From Pachyrhynchus sulphureomaculatus (lineage: Eukaryota > Arthropoda > Insecta > Coleoptera > Curculionidae), in assembly GCA_019049505.1 (NCBI GenBank), contig CM032446.1:8091753-8155752 (forward strand): 64,000 bases of DNA, read 5' to 3'. Position numbers and translations under genes: made by a program. The notes beneath the pieces are model-generated. The model saw only the letters and a list, made by a program, of their open reading frames with translations. It did not search any database and was not told where the DNA came from. Below, one piece after another: positions 1 to 13,690 of this stretch (position 1 is its first letter; every line of letters starts with the position of its first letter).

Positions 1-574
1 TTGGAAATAAATTTTTGTTGAAAACTTATTTGGGGTGTGTTTTGTGAAGTCACTGATCATTTTATATCACCGTAACATAAATTTTGACTTAAGGGATTCG
101 TTTTGAGGGGTGAAATCGGAAGTGAAAAAAAAATTTTTTACTAGGTCATCGAGTGTGGTGTCAAATGAAAGCTTGTAAAAACACGAGTAAAAAATATATA
201 TATAATGTAATACTTGCGCATACTTTTCTTCGTATTACTTTTAAAAAATCGTGAAAAATCGCTGTCCCCTACCTTATCCCGAGAAGTACTAATCAAAAAA
301 TTTTGAAAAAATCCTGGAATATTCTCCACGGGGTATAGATTGAACGAAAATTATCATTACCTTTAGTAATTTATCTGGTATAGAAAAAAAGCAAAATTTC
401 AAGGTCACCAGTTTTCAGTAAAGATTAGAAACAAACTTTGTTGAAAACTCATTTGGGGTGTGTTTTGTGAAGTCACTGATCATTTTATACCACCCTAACA
501 AAATTTTTTATTTTAAAAACAATCAACGTACGGAAGGAACACTAATTGTGCAAGTTCAACTTGCACTTGACCGG
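1..574 (+). repeat. GTCT element copy a, 5-prime part outside window
   Basis: Non-coding repeat ending with the family 3-prime terminus: ACGTACGG, then AACACTAATT, then a hairpin GTGCAAGTT-C-AACTTGCAC, then TTGACCGG and a T run. The inside matches the body of the other copies (TCACTGATCATTTTATACC, CGAGTGTGGTGTCAAATGAA). The front terminus with the palindrome and GTCT tract lies left of the window. A three-base insertion breaks the usual ACGTACGGAACACT. Its T-rich end abuts a LINE endonuclease fragment on the minus strand. Confidence 0.85.
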
Positions 575-1200
575 TTTTTTATACTCTTCCTCCATTTCAG
601 TCGTAAAGTTTTTTAATAATTGTTGTTTTAAACTATCCCTATGTTTAATAGAATTTATTAACCCCAGAGAAATCCTAGGTTTGATTTTTTTGTGTTTTTC
701 TTTAACAATTAAAGTGCTTATAGATGTTTTTATATGATTTTCGAGTGTGGCCATAAATTGTTGATATGCTAATTGAACATCATCTGAGGTTGTGCAGCTT
801 GACTACGTCTCTTGGGATAAAAGCGATTTAATTTTTTCGGGTAATTTTATTTCTATATTTAAACCTGTTAGGTAATGATCTGTCATATCAGTTTTATAAA
901 TAAAAGGAGTTGGTTTAGATATAAATTTTTTGTTGTAACGTACAAATACATGATCTATGCAACTCGATGAAACCGCAGTAACCCTGGTTGCTTTGTTTAT
1001 ACAAGAAAATAGACCATTCGTTCATTAAATTTAAATATTCGTTTGTTTTTAGAGAGAGTGGGTCCAAAATAATAATGTTCATATCGCCAATAAATATATC
1101 TAAATGATGATTACTCAAATTTACTAAATATTGTTCTAAATCGTTTAAAAAATAAATCCAAATTTGAGGGAGGCCTATAGCAACATGTCAAGCAGATGTC
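575..1200 (-). pseudogene. LINE endonuclease/linker fragment
   Basis: Broken reading frames on the minus strand give parts of a non-LTR retrotransposon ORF2. About 915-1180 encodes GDMNI.ILD, TNEYLNLMNE and a degraded SSCIDHVF-like segment, which resemble the C-terminal half of an endonuclease/exonuclease/phosphatase domain. About 545-760 encodes KIKPRISLGLINSIKHRD, typical of the endonuclease-RT linker of CR1/Jockey-type LINEs. No frame is continuous. GTCT element copy a interrupts it on the left. The clade call rests on motif style only. Confidence 0.6.
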
Positions 1201-1234
1201 TACTTTGTTTATCTCCAACCATACTTAGATACAT

Positions 1235-2071
1235 TTGTATCTTCTTCTCTTTTTCTTCTTCTTTATATTAGGCATTCCTACCTATTTTTCTTTAATGTAT
1301 CGTCGCTACAGGTCGTCGTTCCATCTTTTTCGTGGGCATCCTATACTTCTTCGGTCTACCGGTGACATTCATTCTATTTCTGTGTTGATTCCATTCTTAT
1401 TTTCTGTTTCTTATCGACGTGTTAATGTCCTCTACTTCACATATGTGCCTAATGTTGTCATTTGTTTTCTCTATCCCAAAGTGTTCTTCCTGCAATTCTT
1501 CTTAATGTTTTCATTTCACTTGTTTATAAGTATCTCTGAGTTTTTGCGTGTTCTGGCCTTCTCTCTGCTGTGTAGGTCATACAGATTTATATATACGAGA
1601 TTTTGCTTCTGTTCTCAAGTATTCATTTTTCCAAATAATGTCATTCAAGCATCCTGTTATTCTACTGGCTTTTACTATTTGTTCTTTTATTTCTTCTTCT
1701 ATGTTATTGTTATATGATAATTTAATTCCTAAATATTTAATTGTCATCACCTGCTCTATAATCTGGATATCGATTTCCAGCTTGAATCTAATTGGTTCTT
1801 TGGAGATAACTACTGATTTTGTTTTTTCGGCTGATATTTTCATATCAAATTTCTTTGCTGTTGTATTAAACTGATGTAATAACATCTGCAAGTCATCTTC
1901 ATTCTCAGCGACTAGGGCAGTATCGTCGGCATAACACAATATTTGTATGTCTTTATGGCCCACTTTATAGCCTTTTTTTGTTTTTACCTGTTTAATTATT
2001 TTATCTAATATAATGTTAAACAGTAGGGGACTGAGTGAGTCTCCTTGTCTAATACCAGTTGTTACCTCCAT
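1235..2071 (-). pseudogene. RTE-like reverse transcriptase, C-terminal half
   Basis: An open stretch (1577-2071) encodes TGIRQGDSLSPLLFNIILD (RT block around the GxxQG motif), CYADDTALVAENEDDLQ (catalytic YADD) and IKYLGIKLSYNNN (post-catalytic KYLG block). Downstream, to about 1235, interrupted frames encode TSEMKTLRRIAGRTLWDRE, a C-terminal tail block seen in RTE-like ORFs, then stops. The YADD is intact but the protein is truncated and separated from its N-terminal half by the CR1-like insertion. Confidence 0.8.
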
Positions 2072-2100
2072 AAGTTCAGTTAACTCCGAATTTACTCTCG

Positions 2101-4430
2101 CTAGATAGATAGATACATAGATAATAATTTATTTGTTTTCATGTAACAATAGGTTACACTTATAAGCCAATAGGCATTAAACAATGTTAAATAAGATTAC
2201 AATAACCTATAATTAAATAAAAGAAAAAATAGTAAATAAGTAAAAACACTTTAAAAGCAAAATTACAATATAGTAACAAAGACACAATGAAATAAGAGGC
2301 ACAACGGAAAAGACAAGAAACCACCTCTGCTGACAGAGCCATCAAATCCCTATGCTAATTTCAACTAGACTTAAGAAAAATTCATTTAATGAGTAATAAG
2401 CACCTTGAAGCAGATATTTGGTTAAAAGTCTCTTTACTTCCGTTTTACATAACGCACGTACACTCTCTGGGAACCTATTATATATCTTTAATATGACGTA
2501 ATTAACATTTTTCTTTATGTAGCTGTAATTACATTTTTTCGGGAACCAGATTCAATTTATGTCTAGTGGCATACCTGTGATTGTTCATATAAGTCTCAAA
2601 AATATCGCTGTTGGTGTGAACAACACACAGAAAGATGTTTCTGTCTCTAAACACATTCCTACAGCTATCACGCGGCGTCATTCCAAATATACCTCTAATA
2701 CATTTTTTCTGAAGAATTACAACTCTTTCAGTTTCCGGTGAATTACCCCAAAAGATAAGACCGTATCTTATTCTTGACTGTATGAAGGTATGATAAGCTG
2801 ACAGAGCAGCATCGACTCCAACATTTTCAGAAATAATTCTTAAAGCATAGCAATACCTTGAAACAATCAACGCAACATTCTCAATATGCGCTCTCCAGTC
2901 CACTCTCTGATCTATTTCCACCCCCCAAGAAGGGAAACACGTTCGGACAATTGGATATTAATATTTCGATATGTAAAAGATAAAGTGTTTTCTATTCTAT
3001 TGCCGAAAAATATGCATTGTGTTTTTTGAGCATTTATTAATAAGTCATGAGCCGAAAAGTATCCATCAAGAGCTTCGCACGCTCCTTGCACACTGATCAG
3101 CATTGCATGCGGGCTTTCCTCACGGAAAATCAATGTAGTGTCATCTGCGTAAAGTATAGTAAATTCTCCGGATATTCTACTGAGTTCATTCGTATACATA
3201 ATGTATAAGAGAGGTCCCAATATTGATCCCTGAGGAACACCCCTCGCCACCCCGATGTTGTGGGAAATTATAGGCCTACCAAAATCATCAATTTCCTTAA
3301 CCTGTTGTGTCCGACTTTCCAGGTAAGTTGCTAACAAATTCAACGCATTTTCCCGAACACCATACGATTCCAGCTTGGAACATAGGGTGTTATGATTGAC
3401 ACTATCAAACGCCTTTGACAGGTCAATACACATTGTCATTGTGAGGCTCTTATTATTTAAAGAACTTAATATATACCGCTCTAACTATAGATTTATTTTT
3501 TTCGAAATCCATTTTGGTTGTTGGAAAATAAGGAGTTGCGTTCAAAAAAATCGATTAGCCGATTGTTTATAATTTTTTCAGATATTTTACTTATGTTTGA
3601 GAGCAGCGATATTGGCCTATAGTTTTTTTCTTCATTTAAACCCTCTTTTTTGTGTATTGCTTTTACTAAAGCATTTTTTAGAAGTTCAGGATATACACCT
3701 GTATCAAAACATAAATTAATGATATAGGATAAAGGCTCTGAGATAGAATTTGTAACCTCTCTAATAATACGTATTGGTAAATTATCATCTCGACTGACTT
3801 TTTATTTTTTAGACTTCTTATTGTCCTGGACACTTCCAGAGGGGTAGTTGATCTCAAATAAATAGAGCGTACAGAACGATCAAGAGAAAAGACATAATTG
3901 TGTTTATTTGTACTTATATTCGGACAAGAGCTTATAAAGTAGTGATTTAGATTGTTAACTATCTTAAACGGAACATTAAATTTATTCGAAAAATTGTTAA
4001 GTACATTGTTACTATTTGTTTTCTTCCCTGTTAGGGTCTTTATAAGTTGCCAAGCAGCTTTAACTTTGTTTTCAGCAGAATTTATGAAGTTGTTATTTGA
4101 TATTTTTTTGGCATGTTTTATAACTTGCTTCAGTACTTTACTATAGGTATTAAAGTATTTATTGGTTACCAGGCCTTTGATTTTTTTAAAATATAGTACA
4201 TTTATGTCTACATGAAACTCTAATACCCCGCGTAATCCACGGATTGTGTTTGTTATGTTTGAGACATTTTTTCACTGTAAATATTGCATTAAAGATATTT
4301 AGGACTTTGTTTAAGAAGGTACTGTACGCGTCGTTTACTGAATCACATTGATAAACTGTAGACCAATCAAACGCCTCTAATTCGCTTTTAAATGAAATAA
4401 TTTTATTATTTGAAAATACTCTTTTATAAT
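2101..4430 (-). mobile_element. CR1/Jockey-like LINE with (ATCT)n tail, copy 1
   Basis: A 5-prime-truncated LINE inserted in the RTE-like element. Its 3-prime end, at the left on this strand, is TAGATAGATAGATACATAG, an (ATCT)n tail when read on the minus strand, preceded by an untranslated stretch of about 400 bp. Going upstream come the RT (2529-3439), N-terminal RT blocks (KNYRPISLLSNISKISEKI, about 3530-3690) and the endonuclease-RT linker to about 4430. A second copy with the same 3-prime end lies at 19752-20847. No clear target-site duplication is visible. The left edge is well defined; the right edge is within about 15 bp. Confidence 0.8.
2529..3439 (-). pseudogene. CR1/Jockey-like reverse transcriptase, frameshifted
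   Basis: Two overlapping frames encode one RT. The first (2912-3439) has IDLSKAFDSVNHNTL (motif A), GVPQGSILGPLLYIMYTNE (motif B) and LYADDTTLIF (motif C with YADD). The second (2529-2921) continues with EIDQRVDWRAHIENV and RYGLIFWGNSPE, the usual C-terminal RT tail. The break is in a run of six G (on the minus strand) near 2920, where copy 2 has five, so one base accounts for it. Compared with copy 2, about 15 codons are missing after NVFRDR. A continuation into the N-terminal RT half is broken by stops near 3440-3500. Confidence 0.85.
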
Positions 4431-4794
4431 AGATATAATAATATTTCTATTTTATTTCTTTTGTAAATGTCAATTAGTTTTACTATATCCAATGGAATAT
4501 TCTTGTAATAAAGTATGTGCACTACGTCTTGCAGCTGTACTCTATCAAATGCTTTTACCAAATCTATAAAGCATAAGAACGCTGGTCTGTTATACTCAAT
4601 TGATATTTTAGTAATTTGTCTGATTACAAATACTGCGTCGTTACAGGATCTTCCGCTCGTGAATAGTTGTTGTTCTTCGGAAAGCTGTATAAGTGGAGTT
4701 ATTTTATTGGTAACAATTTTTGTCGTCAGTTTTAAAGTTATACACAAAAGGTTAATTCCTAGATAATTATCTGAATCGGATTTTTCTCCTTTTT
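4431..4794 (-). pseudogene. RTE-like reverse transcriptase, N-terminal half
   Basis: The minus strand encodes NYLGINLLCITLKLTTKIV, then LSEEQQLFTSGRSCNDAVF and FIDLVKAFDRVQ (RT motif A with the first catalytic aspartate), ending at IYKRNKIEI where the CR1-like LINE begins. Its missing upstream residues are on the far side of the GTCT element at 4795-5917. This is the same ORF as 1577-2071. Confidence 0.8.
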
Positions 4795-4830
4795 AGTGTT
4801 CCGTACGGAACACTTATAAGATCACTTCGG

Positions 4831-4886
<56 letters not shown>

Positions 4887-5917
4887 ACACCCAATTTTCT
4901 CCGAAACTATTTGACATAGAAAGATGAAATTTGGTAATAATATAGGAATTGATGGCCTCATCAGAACCATGTAGTTTTGAGAATTAAATTTTGACTTAAG
5001 GGATTAGTTTTGGGGGGTGAAGTCGGAATTGAAAAAAAAAATTTTTTTTACTAGGTCATCGAGTGTGGTGTCAAATGAAAGCTTGTGAAAACACGAGTAA
5101 AAAATATATATATAATATTATACTTGCGCGCACTTTTCTTTGTATTATTTTTAAAAATTCGCGAAAAATCGCTGTCCCGGGCCTTATCTCGAAAAGTACT
5201 TACCAAAAAATTTCGAAAAAAAATTCTGGAATATTCTCCACGGGGTGTAGATTGAACGAAAATTATCACGAGTGCATTACCTTTAATAATTTATATGGTA
5301 TATAAAAAAAACAAAAATTTCAAGGTCATCAGATTTCAGTAAAGATTGGAAACAAACTTTGTTGAAAACTCATTTGGGATGTGTTTTGTGAAGTCACTGA
5401 TCATTTTATACCACCGTTACATAAATTTTGACTTAAGGGTTTCGTTTTGAGGGGTGAAATCGGAAGAGAAAAAAAATTTTTTTTACTAGGTCATCGAGTG
5501 TGGTGTCAAATGAAAGCTTGTGAAAACACGAGTAAAAAATATATATATAATGTAATACTTGCGCACACTTTTCTTCGTATTACTTTTAAAAAATCGCTGT
5601 CCCCTACCTTATCTCGAAAAGTATTGATCAAAAAATTTTGAAAAAAATTCTGGAATATTCTCCACGGGGTATAGATTGAAAGAAAATTATCACGAGTGCA
5701 TTACCTTTAATAATTTATTTGGTATATATAAAAAAAAAACAAATTTCAAGGTCACCAGTTTTCAGTAAAGATTGGAAACAAACTTTGTTGAAAACTCTTT
5801 TGGGGTGTGTTTTGTGAAGTCACTGATCATTTTATACCACCCTAACAAAAATTTTTATTTTAAAAACAATCAACGTACGGAACACTAATTGTGCAAGTTC
5901 AACTTGCACTTGACCGG
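4795..5917 (+). repeat. GTCT element copy b, two-unit form
   Basis: Complete copy. It begins with the perfect 20-bp palindrome AGTGTTCCGTACGGAACACT and then has TTATAAGATCACTTCGG and a (GTCT)n tract at about 4832-4885. It ends with ACGTACGGAACACT, the hairpin GTGCAAGTT-C-AACTTGCAC and TTGACCGG. T runs flank both sides. The body contains two related units about 435 bp apart (GACTTAAGGG near 4990 and 5429), unit 1 with CTGTCCCGGGCC and unit 2 with CTGTCCCCTACC. It interrupts an RTE-like RT codon series, so it inserted after that LINE. No coding capacity. Confidence 0.9.
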
Positions 5918-7338
5918 TTTTTTAAAAACTGATATTATTATGCTTGTTCTCCATTCTTCTGGTATTCGTGGTCCCTGTATTATTTTTTTTATGAGTTTTA
6001 TCAATTCTTTGGTAAGTCTTATTCCTCCGTACTTTAATAGTTCATTTTATATTTCATCCTTCAGGGCTGATTTCGGTTTTTTTAATTTTTTGGGAGTTTC
6101 TTCCACCTGATGTTTCATTGATTACTAATATATTTTTGGTGTTTCGGGTGCCTAATTTTCTGTTGTATTATACAATTACTTTATATAATTTATCCATATA
6201 CCTTTTTCGATGTATCTTACTTCTATTAATTCTTTCATTTCCTTTCGTTGTCCACGTATCATTCTTCAAATCTCCTTTTGCATACCATAAAAGTCATATT
6301 CCATTTCTTTAGAGAATTTTTGAACACATTTTCTATTTTCTCACTAGTGCTTTATTTCATTGCGGACTGTCTTATATTCTTCATATGTTTCTCTGCTTTT
6401 TCTTGATCTATATTTAATATAAGCTTTTGTTTTTCTTGACATTTTAATTTCACTTCCTCGCAGAACCAAAGTGTATTATTCGGTTCTCTTGATGTTCTGT
6501 TTATTTTACGTTCCTCGAGTGCGTCCTTTGCTGCATTTGTAATGTTTTCCTTAATCTTTCTCCAACTGTCTTCTATGTTTTCTTCCTCTGCCACTGGGAT
6601 TTTATTTATTTCGTTCTCCAATTTTGTCTGGTAGAGATTTTTTATAAATTCGTCTTATAGGCTTTCTACCTTCGTCTTTACTGTTAGGCTTGTTTTTTGA
6701 GGTCTCTTTATTGTCATTCTGATTTTTCCCAATACAGGACTGCGATCACTTCCAGCATCTGCAGAACATAAACATCTTTTGTCTAATATTTATTCATAAC
6801 GTACTTTTCTGTTTGTTAGAATGTAATCTATGATTGATCTATCTCCTCTCCTATTTTGAAATGTATATTTATGTTGCTCTTTATGTTTAAAGAAGGTGTT
6901 ATTTATTCAGAACGAATTTTGTGCGGAGAAGTTTATCAAAAATTCGCCATTCTCATTCGTCACATTTTCATTGAACCTCTGTTTCACTCCTGTCACACTA
7001 TCATGTTTCCTACTCGTGCATTAAAGTCCCCCGTTATGATAATTACTTCTCTTTTTGGGACCGCATCAATTGCCTCTTGTAGTTTTTCGTAGAATTTTGT
7101 TCTGTCTTCCGGTTTGCAGTTTTCTGGACTGTATATTCCAATGATGTTAATTTTGTTGATTCTCTGATTTAGGTTTTGTTACTATTATTCCTTCTGATAT
7201 GTATTGACATTTTTGGATGTTCTGAGTTAGCTTTTTGTGGATCATTAGTGCTACACAACCCTCTTTTGCTCTGTTATTTCTTTCGACCCCGCTATATATT
7301 AAAAGGTATTCGCGGAGCTACACTTTGCCCTTCTTTTT
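5918..7338 (-). pseudogene. RTE-like endonuclease and linker
   Basis: Broken frames encode, in order on the minus strand: KKGKVQLREYLLIYSGVERN and RAKEGCVALMIHKKL (endonuclease front half), then RINNTFFKHKEQHKYTFQNR and DRSIIDYILTNRK (endonuclease C-terminal block with the SxIDYI motif), and the linker IEDSWRKIKENITNAAKDAL at 6352-6621. It ends at EEWRTSIIISVFK next to the inserted GTCT element. At least two frameshifts and several stops are present. Confidence 0.75.
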
Positions 7339-8404
7339 AGTGTTCCGTACGGAACACTTATAAGATCACTTCGGTGTCTGTCTGTCTGTCTGTCTATCAC
7401 ACCCGATTTTCTCCGAAACTATTTGACATAGAAAGGTGAAATTTGGTAATAATATAGGAATTGATGGCCTCATCAGAGCCATGTAGTTTTGAGAATTAAA
7501 TTTTGACTTAAGGGGTTAGTTTTGGGGGGTGAAGTCGGAAGTGAAAAAAAAATTTTTTTACTAGGTCATCGAGTGTGGTGTCAAATGAAAGCTTGTAAAA
7601 ACACGAGTGAAAAAATATATATATAATATTATACTTGCGCGCACTTTTCTTTGTATTATTTTTAAAAATTCGCGAAAAATCGCTGTCCCGGGCCTTATCT
7701 CGCAAAGTACTTATCAAAAAATTTCGAAAAAATTCTGGAATATTCTCCACGGGGTGTAGATTGAACGAAAATTATCACGAGTGCATTACCTTTAATAATT
7801 TATATGGTATATAAAAAAAAACAAAAATTTCAAGGTCATCAGATTTCAGTAAAGATTGGAAACAAACTTTGTTGAAAACTCATTTGGGGTGTATTTTGTG
7901 AAGTCACTGATCATTTTATACCACCGTAACATAAATTTTACTTAAGGGGTTCGTTTTGAGGGGGTGTGTAATCGGAAGTGAAAAAAATTTTTTTTACTAG
8001 GTCATCGAGTGTGGTATCAAATGAAAGCTTGTGAAAACACGAGTAAAAAATATATATATAATGTAATACTTGCGCACACTTTTCTTCGTATTACTTTTAA
8101 AAAATCGCTGTCCCCTACCTTATCTCGAAAAGTACTGATCAAAAAATTTTGAAAAAATTCTGGAATATTCTCCACGGGGTAGATTGAACGAAAATTATCA
8201 CGTGTGGTGGTATATAAAAAAAAAACAAAATTTCAAGGTCACCAGTTTTTAGTAAAGATTGGAAACAAACTTTGTTGAAAACTCATTTGGGGTGTGTTTT
8301 GTGAAGTCACTGATCATTTTATACCACCCTAACAAAAATTTTTATTTAAAAAACAATCAACGTACGGAACACTAATTGTGCAAGTTCAACTCGCACTTGA
8401 CCGG
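7339..8404 (+). repeat. GTCT element copy c, two-unit form
   Basis: Complete copy with the 20-bp front palindrome, a short GTCT tract (about 7377-7396), two body units about 434 bp apart (unit 1 with CCCGGGCC, unit 2 with CCCCTACC) and the standard hairpin end before CCGG. It splits the RTE-like endonuclease between CALQEIN and KKGKV, with T runs at both junctions. No ORF. Confidence 0.9.
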
Positions 8405-8468
8405 TTTTTGTTTATTTCCTGTAATGCGCATATTTCTGTCTTTTTATCTTTTAATTTGCGCACGTATT
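8405..8468 (-). pseudogene. RTE-like endonuclease, extreme N-terminal remnant
   Basis: About 20 codons on the minus strand read LKDKKTEICALQEINK, matching the early endonuclease block (usually ending in a QET-type motif) of RTE-like ORFs. It runs directly into the (TA)n array, which cuts off the rest of the N-terminus. Confidence 0.6.
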
Positions 8469-9726
<1,258 letters not shown>

Positions 9727-10003
9727 AGTGTTCCGTACGGAACACTTATAAGATGACTTCGGTGTCTGTCTCTCCGTCTGTCCGTCTCTCTGTCACACCC
9801 GATTTTCTCCGAAATTATTTGTCATACAAAGTTGAAATTTCGTAATAATATAGGAATTGATGGCCTCATCAGAGCCATGTAGTTTTGAAAGTTAAATTTT
9901 GACTTAAGGGGTTAGTTTTCGGTGGTAAAATCGGAAGTGAAAAAAAACTTTTTTTACTAGGTAATCGAGTGTGGTGTCAAATGAAAGCTTGTGAAAATAC
10001 GAG

Positions 10004-10060
<57 letters not shown>

Positions 10061-10438
10061 GTAATACGTGCGCGCACTTTTCTTTGTATTTTCTTCAAAA
10101 AATCGCAAAAAATCGCTGTCCACCCGCCTTATCTCGAAAAGTACTTATCAAAAAAAATTTTGAAAAAATTCTGGAATATTCTCCAAGGGGTGTAGATTGA
10201 ACGAAAATTATAACGAGTGCATTACCATTAATAATCTATTTGGTAAAAAAAAAAAAAAAAAATTTCAAGGTCATCAATTTTCAGTAAGGATTGGAAACAA
10301 ACTTTGTTGAAAACTCATTTGGGGTGTGTGTTTGTGAAGTCACTGATCATTTTATACTTCCGTTACAAATTTTTTTTATTTTAAAAGCAATCAACGTACG
10401 GAACACTAATTGCGCAAGTTCAACTTGCACTTGACCGG
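9727..10438 (+). repeat. GTCT element copy d, one-unit form with (TA)n expansion
   Basis: Complete single-unit copy from the palindromic AGTGTTCC end to CCGG, with a short degenerate GTCT/GTCC tract. The ATATATATA stretch present in all copies is expanded here to about 55 bp (10005-10058). The hairpin arm carries one substitution (GCGCAAGTT). Confidence 0.9.
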
Positions 10439-10689
10439 TTATTTTATTGTCTAAAATGTTAATTTTTTATCGTAGCACCTCTGGTTATAAAAAAATCCAT
10501 ATAGTGGTAATTTTCACTTTTTTCATAAAAATAATTCAAACTAGTAAGTTTTGGCGCTCTTTCCACGAGTAATGCGACCTCTCGTGAAAAAGCGTGTTAG
10601 TTACGACAGCAACAACACTCATTCGCAAGACTTATGAAAATTTGGAATTATTACTCAATAAAATTCAGTATCAAAATTACGGTTGGTAG

Positions 10690-11430
10690 CTTTGTGGAGA
10701 TCTTAAAATTATATCTATGTTATTAGGTCAACAATCAGGATATACAAAATTCCTGGTTTTTATGTGAGTGGGATAGTAGAACGCGACAAAACTACTCTAC
10801 GTAAAAAAACAATGGACTCCTCGGATAAGCTTGAACCTGGAAACCAAAAATATGTTACGAAAAAATTTAATCGATTCTAAAAAAAGATTTATTACCTCCG
10901 CTTCATATTAAATTAGGTTTAATATAACAGTTGGTTAAAGCCCTAAATAACGAAAGTGACTGTTTTAAGTACCTGTGTAAAAAAATTCTTTCATTATCTG
11001 ATGCAAAAATAAAAGAAGGAATTTTTGTTGGACCACAAATCAGATCCTTGATGAATGATAAGGAATTTGAAGCGACAATAATTATTACCGAATTAGAAGC
11101 CTGGCTTGAGTTCAAAAATGTTGAACATAATTTTTCGGGTAATCACAAACATCCAAACTATAAAAATATTGTGACAAAGTTATTAGATAAATATCAAAAA
11201 TTGGAATACAATATGAGTACAAGCTCCACTTTCTAGATTCACATCTAGATTTTTTCCCTAAAAATCTTGGTAATTTGAGGGAAGAACAGGGAGAACGATT
11301 TTATCAAGACAACAAAACTATGGAAACAAGATACCAGGGTTCGATCGAATGTGAATATGATGCTACTGTTGGTCAATTAAAACGTGATATTCCAGACGCA
11401 ATCCATAAAAAAAATCACTCCCAGGCGTAA
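10690..11430 (+). pseudogene. Family P protein, C-terminal two thirds, decayed
   Basis: Fragment of the multi-copy protein family best preserved at 35329-36941. Conserved blocks in order: LCGDLKIISMLLGQQSGYTK, FMCEWDSR (the CxxCxWDSR block with its first Cys changed to Val), LPPLHIKLGL, KEGIFVGPQIRSLMND, then SHLDFFPKNLG and EEQGERFYQD, ending QLKRDIPDAIHKK. There are several frame breaks and at least one stop. No terminal inverted repeats were found around it; the right side runs into GTCT element copy e. Divergence from the 35-kb copy indicates a distinct subfamily. Confidence 0.7.
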
Positions 11431-11554
11431 TTTTATAGAAAAATGAGAAGATATCACTCAGAATAATCGTAATAGTAACAATTGTAATTGATGTTTTCTT
11501 TGTAAATGTTTGAATAAAATATATTTTTAATTTTATAATTGATTTTATCTTACG

Positions 11555-11735
11555 TTAATTACTTTAAAAAAAAAAAATTTTGTTACGGTGGTATAAAATG
11601 ATCAGTGACTTCACAAAACACACCCAAATGAGTTTTCAACAAAGTTTGTTTCCAATCTTTACTGAAAACTGGTAACCTTGAAATTTTTTTTTTTATATAC
11701 CAGATAAATTATTAAAGATAATATACTCTTGATAA
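11555..11735 (-). repeat. GTCT element copy e, truncated at assembly gap
   Basis: Reverse-oriented body sequence (GTGGTATAAAATGATCAGTG, then the complement of GTTGAAAACTCATTTGGGTG) that stops at the N run. The hairpin/CCGG terminus is missing and replaced by an A-rich stretch. Confidence 0.8.
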
Positions 11736-11835
11736 NNNNNNNNNNNNNNNNNNNNNNNNNNNNNNNNNNNNNNNNNNNNNNNNNNNNNNNNNNNNNNNNN
11801 NNNNNNNNNNNNNNNNNNNNNNNNNNNNNNNNNNN
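11736..11835. other. Assembly gap of 100 N
   Basis: Exactly 100 N, a standard scaffold-gap length, so the true size is unknown. The left flank is inside a GTCT element and the right flank is in the middle of a LINE RT, so both elements are cut by the gap. Confidence 1.
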
Positions 11836-12718
11836 GACGGTTTAAGGTACGGGGATGTTAGACTATTTGCAGACGATGCACTGATTGCAATTAGTGATGT
11901 TAGTTTGGATGTGGCTATTAATAAAATGCAGTCTGATATGAATATTCTTTACAAGTGGATGTATATAAAATATGTTAAAACTAAATACAGATAAAACTAA
12001 ATATATGATAATATCACACAATAAACTATAATAATAATCATAAATTATACATAAATAATCGTGAAATAGAAAAGTAAATGAAATTAAATACTTGGGTATA
12101 ATAATATATTGTAAACTTAAATTTGATGCCCACTTTCAATATTTAGTGAATAAAATAAAACCAAAAACTTTATCTCATGTATAGAACTTGCCACATCATA
12201 AGTGAATACCATAAAATATTAATATATAGGAGCATAATTGAGCCACATTTTATTTATTGTCCTTCGGTATTATTTCTTGCTAAGGATACACAAATAGAAT
12301 TACTACAAAAACTTCAAAACAGGGCAATGAGAATTATATTGCGGAAGCCTAGAGATACGCACATAAAAGATATGTTAGATCGATTAAATTGGCTGAGTGT
12401 AAAGCAGAGCTTATTTTATTACGCAATGAAATTCATCTATATTATAAAGATATAAAATTGTCCCACATATTTAACCGAGAAAATTAGATACGTCAATCAG
12501 ATACACAACTACAACACCAGAGGACGAAATGACTTCCGAGTAGTGGGAATTACAAATGAAGCTGATCGAGCAAATCTTTATTATAAAGGACTTAAACATT
12601 TTAATGACCTACCAAATAGTATTAAAAATTGTGAAAGCATAAGTAAGTTTAAGCAACTATTATATCAACATTGTAAGAATATACCTATCCGATAGTTAAA
12701 TTACATTCTAATGAACCG
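11836..12718 (+). pseudogene. CR1/Jockey-like LINE RT, C-terminal part
   Basis: It begins at the gap inside RT motif C (RLFADDALIAISDVSLDVAI) and continues through NILYKWM, YRSIIEPHFIYCPSVLFLAK, LQKLQNRAMRIIL and NYNTRGRNDFRV to a final SKFKQLLYQHCKNIPIR and stop. Several small frameshifts occur between 11960 and 12170. The same family is present in reverse at 18355-19071 with higher integrity. The 3-prime end passes into TAAA repeats, consistent with a LINE tail. Confidence 0.8.

Positions 12719-13689
<971 letters not shown>

Positions 13690-13690
<1 letters not shown>

Larger units (their letters stand above)
1235..8468 (-). mobile_element. RTE-like LINE, split by three nested insertions
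   Basis: Four minus-strand pieces join into one LINE: endonuclease start (8405-8468), endonuclease and linker (5918-7338), N-terminal RT (about 4431-4794) and C-terminal RT with tail (1235-2100). The joins are supported at codon level: one GTCT element separates CALQEIN from KKGKVQLREY, another separates EEWRTSIIISVFK from KGEKSDSDNYLGINLL, and a CR1-like LINE separates IYKRNKIEI from the MEVTTGIRQGD segment. The remaining LINE sequence is about 2.7 kb and carries stops. The RTE label follows motif style (GIRQGDSLSPLLFNI, YADDTALVAE), not an alignment. Confidence 0.8.

Noticed and set aside
141..329. Small conserved ORF repeated at 141, 5051, 7508, 25883 and 50660 regions
   Set aside because: Shadow frames through the GTCT element body; frames differ between copies and have no consistent start or codon conservation.
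4834..4886. (GTCT)n tract as an independent microsatellite or CRISPR-like array
   Set aside because: It occupies the same internal position in every GTCT element, so it is part of that repeat; there are no spacers.
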